A stretch of DNA of 5,941 nucleotides from Candidatus Sulfotelmatobacter sp. (GTDB lineage Bacteria > Acidobacteriota > Terriglobia > Terriglobales > Acidobacteriaceae): assembly GCA_030049565.1 (NCBI GenBank), contig JASIKQ010000334.1, forward strand, positions 1 through 5,941, read 5' to 3'. Shown here piece after piece: positions 4,107 to 5,941 of the stretch. A program made the translations under genes and the position numbers. How positions within the stretch are numbered: the stretch's first letter is position 1; each line of letters begins with the position of its first letter. The notes beneath the pieces are model-generated. The model was not told the DNA's origin and ran no database searches. It worked only from the letters and a program-made list of their open reading frames with translations.

Positions 4107-5941
4107 ATGCGAATTTCGCTGCCGGTCTTGATGCTGCTGGTGGGTGCTCGGGGCGCGTGGGCGAGGCCGGCCGATCAGCCCGGCGAGGAATGTCTGGCGT
4201 GCCACGGCGATAAAAGTCTTACTGGCACGCGGGCGGGCAAAACCGAATCGCGATTCATCGATCCCAAGAAATTTGCAGCATCCGTGCACGCCGGATTTGG
4301 CTGCACTGGCTGCCACGCCGATCTCGCCGGCAAGGATCTTCCGCACGATACGCCGCTAGCCAAGGTTCAGTGCGGCACCTGCCATAGCAGCGAGCAGGAG
4401 CAACATGCGCGTTCGCTTCACGGCAAGGCGGTCGCGCACGGCGATCCGCTGGCGCCCCGCTGCGTGGATTGCCATGGCAATCACGATATTCTTCCGGTCA
4501 AAGACAAGCGATCCGTGGTGGCGCCGTTGAGTGTGCCCTTCGTTTGCGGCCGTTGCCATAGCGAAGGCACGCCGGTTCAGCGCAGCCGTCCCATACCACA
4601 GGACCATATTCTGGAGAACTACTCCGAGAGCATTCACGGCGAAGCGCTGCTGAAGAAAGGTCTGGCGGTGGCGCCAAACTGCGCTTCCTGCCACACTCCG
4701 CATCTGATCCTGCCCCATACCGATCCAGCTTCATCGATTGCGCGGCGGAACATTGCGGCGACCTGCACCAAATGCCACTCGCAGATCGAAGCCGTACATC
4801 GGAAAACCATCCGCGGCGAACTCTGGGAAAAAGAAGCCAATGTCCTTCCCGCATGCGTGGACTGCCACCAGCCGCACAAAATCCGGAACGTTTTCTATTC
4901 CCAAGGCATGGCCGACGCCGACTGCATGCGCTGCCATTCCGACCAGAAATTGCGGCGCGCGCGCGATGGCCAGTCGCTTTTGGTGAATACGGCTGAGTTG
5001 AGCCATTCGCAGCACTTCAAAGTGGCTTGCAGCCAGTGCCATTCCCAGGTGAATTCTTCCCGCGTGCGGCCATGCGAAACGATTACGCAGCCCGTCGACT
5101 GTACCAAGTGCCACGACGAGATCGGGAAGCTGTATGTCGGCAGCACCCACGGGCAACTCGAAAGCAAAATGGATCCCAATGCTCCCACCTGCAAGGAATG
5201 CCACGGCACGCATGGAGTATTGGGCAAACATGATCCGCAATCCCGCACTTTTGCGACGAATGTCCCGTCGCTCTGCGGAGGTTGTCACCGCGAAGGACAA
5301 AAAGCGGCGGTGCGCTACGTAGGCAGGCAACACGAGATTGTTCGGAACTACACCGAAAGCATTCATGGCAAGGGACTGCTGAAAAGCGGCTTGACGGTAA
5401 CCGCAACCTGCACCAGTTGCCATACCGCCCATCATGTGCTGCCGCGCACAGATCCAGCCTCGAGCGTCAACGTAAACAACGTACCTGCGACCTGCGGGCA
5501 ATGCCATAACGGCATCGAGGAGCAATTCGCCAACAGCATCCACGCGCAACGGGCGGCTTTTCCCGGCAAGAGGCTGCCGGTTTGCAACGACTGCCACACT
5601 GCCCACGCCATCACCAGAACCGACGCAGATGCTTTCCGGCTGGACATTATGGACCGTTGCGGACACTGTCACGAGGAAATTGCCAAGACCTATTTCGACA
5701 CGTACCACGGGAAGGTGTCCCGCCTTGGCTACACCAAAACCGCAAAGTGCTACGACTGCCATGGCGCCCACGACGTTCAGCGCGTGAGCGATCCGCGTTC
5801 ACACCTGAGCCGCGCCAATGTGGCCGCTACCTGCCAGAAATGCCATGCCGGAGCGACTCGGCGCTTTGCCGGATATCTCACACATGCGACCCACCACGAT
5901 CCACGGAAATATCCCTTCCTCTTCTATACCTTCTGGGGAAT
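4107..5941 (+). CDS. Large multiheme cytochrome c with at least 19 haems (C-terminus beyond right edge)
   Basis: This is an exported electron-conducting cytochrome; 611 full codons are visible with no stop. From ATG 4107 residues 1-19 form a compact signal peptide (MRISLPVLMLLVG...AWA). ATG 4050 is also in frame, adding 19 residues of charged leader with no better ribosome site, so the start is uncertain. CxxCH motifs begin at C29, 66, 89, 119, 147, 192, 220, 250, 273, 308, 332, 362, 390, 435, 463, 493, 518, 548 and 576. Many are followed by H two residues later (CHGNH, CHTPH, CHTAH), and SxHG motifs (H105, H177, H420) probably supply distal haem ligands. Haem n and n+8 are always about 243 residues apart, showing a duplicated octaheme unit. 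The last visible residues, HHDPRKYPFLFYTFWG, look like the approach to a membrane helix. It follows the hexaheme gene by 122 bases on the same strand and is likely its electron acceptor or donor. Confidence 0.9.
   Translation, partial: MRISLPVLMLLVGARGAWARPADQPGEECLACHGDKSLTGTRAGKTESRFIDPKKFAASVHAGFGCTGCHADLAGKDLPHDTPLAKVQCGTCHSSEQEQHARSLHGKAVAHGDPLAPRCVDCHGNHDILPVKDKRSVVAPLSVPFVCGRCHSEGTPVQRSRPIPQDHILENYSESIHGEALLKKGLAVAPNCASCHTPHLILPHTDPASSIARRNIAATCTKCHSQIEAVHRKTIRGELWEKEANVLPACVDCHQPHKIRNVFYSQGMADADCMRCHSDQKLRRARDGQSLLVNTAELSHSQHFKVACSQCHSQVNSSRVRPCETITQPVDCTKCHDEIGKLYVGSTHGQLESKMDPNAPTCKECHGTHGVLGKHDPQSRTFATNVPSLCGGCHREGQKAAVRYVGRQHEIVRNYTESIHGKGLLKSGLTVTATCTSCHTAHHVLPRTDPASSVNVNNVPATCGQCHNGIEEQFANSIHAQRAAFPGKRLPVCNDCHTAHAITRTDADAFRLDIMDRCGHCHEEIAKTYFDTYHGKVSRLGYTKTAKCYDCHGAHDVQRVSDPRSHLSRANVAATCQKCHAGATRRFAGYLTHATHHDPRKYPFLFYTFWG
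4191..4922 (+). repeat. Octaheme coding repeat, unit 1 (haems 1-8)
   Basis: Codons for residues 29-272 of the large cytochrome. The eight CxxCH motifs at 29, 66, 89, 119, 147, 192, 220 and 250 are matched by the eight of unit 2 at offsets of 244, 242, then 243 six times. Sequence similarity is strongest around residues 169-228, where I count 35 of 60 identical, ungapped, with 412-471. Confidence 0.8.
4923..5657 (+). repeat. Octaheme coding repeat, unit 2 (haems 9-16)
   Basis: Codons for residues 273-517. Haem motifs are at 273, 308, 332, 362, 390, 435, 463 and 493. The shared block NYxESIHG, then LLK, then TDPASS appears in both units. C323, between haems 10 and 11, is the only cysteine in the visible mature protein outside a CxxCH motif. 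Confidence 0.8.
5658..5941 (+). repeat. Octaheme coding repeat, partial unit 3 (haems 17-19)
   Basis: Codons from residue 518 on. Haems at 518, 548 and 576 fall 245, 240 and 244 residues after haems 9-11, so a third unit begins. It appears to stop after three haems, because residues 590-611 turn into an aromatic, haem-free stretch. This suggests an 8+8+3 build unless more haems follow the right edge. Confidence 0.6.

Noticed and set aside
4731..5771. Long minus-strand open frame of 346 codons opposite the large cytochrome
   Set aside because: It lies wholly antisense to the 19-haem frame, whose regular CxxCH pattern is decisive. Avoidance of stops comes from the biased codons of the real gene, and the antisense product shows no recognisable domain.
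4371..5828. Octaheme period as a possible assembly duplication artefact
   Set aside because: The two copies have diverged widely at DNA level, with many synonymous and non-synonymous differences, so this is an old in-gene duplication and not a read or assembly error.

Overview
The window is GC-rich bacterial DNA. Gene content and protein style suggest a soil- or sediment-type chemoheterotroph, most likely an acidobacterium. That assignment rests on the kind of multiheme cytochrome cluster, the acyl-CoA synthetase variant and a small conserved-looking protein I associate with that phylum; it is an inference, not a search result.

Layout. Positions 1-1019 (minus strand) hold the N-terminal half of an acetyl-CoA synthetase-type AMP-forming ligase, cut by the left edge. 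A 327-bp divergent intergenic region (1020-1346) follows; it has three CRP/FNR-type half-site pairs (TGTGA-N6-TCACA architecture). All further genes are on the plus strand. They are a 135-aa uncharacterised protein with four cysteines (1347-1754), a 354-bp non-coding stretch with another such site and a plausible promoter (1755-2108), an exported monoheme class I cytochrome c (2109-2432), a membrane-anchored hexaheme NapC/NirT-type cytochrome (2536-3984), and a very large multiheme cytochrome c (about 4107 to beyond 5941). The last shows 19 CxxCH motifs before it runs off the right edge.

How they fit. The three cytochromes together carry at least 26 haem-binding motifs. They look like one electron-transfer module: a three-helix membrane protein that could take electrons from the quinol pool, a small soluble shuttle, and a long multiheme wire on the outer face of the membrane. 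The last residues before the right edge look like the lead into a membrane domain, which would make the large protein a fused c-type wire plus membrane anchor (CbcL-like in concept). The large cytochrome is built from an eight-haem unit repeated with a period of about 243 residues, the most striking structure in the window. Shared CRP/FNR-like sites before the small gene and before the cytochromes suggest coordinated control by carbon/energy or oxygen/nitrosative status, possibly together with the acetate-activating enzyme.
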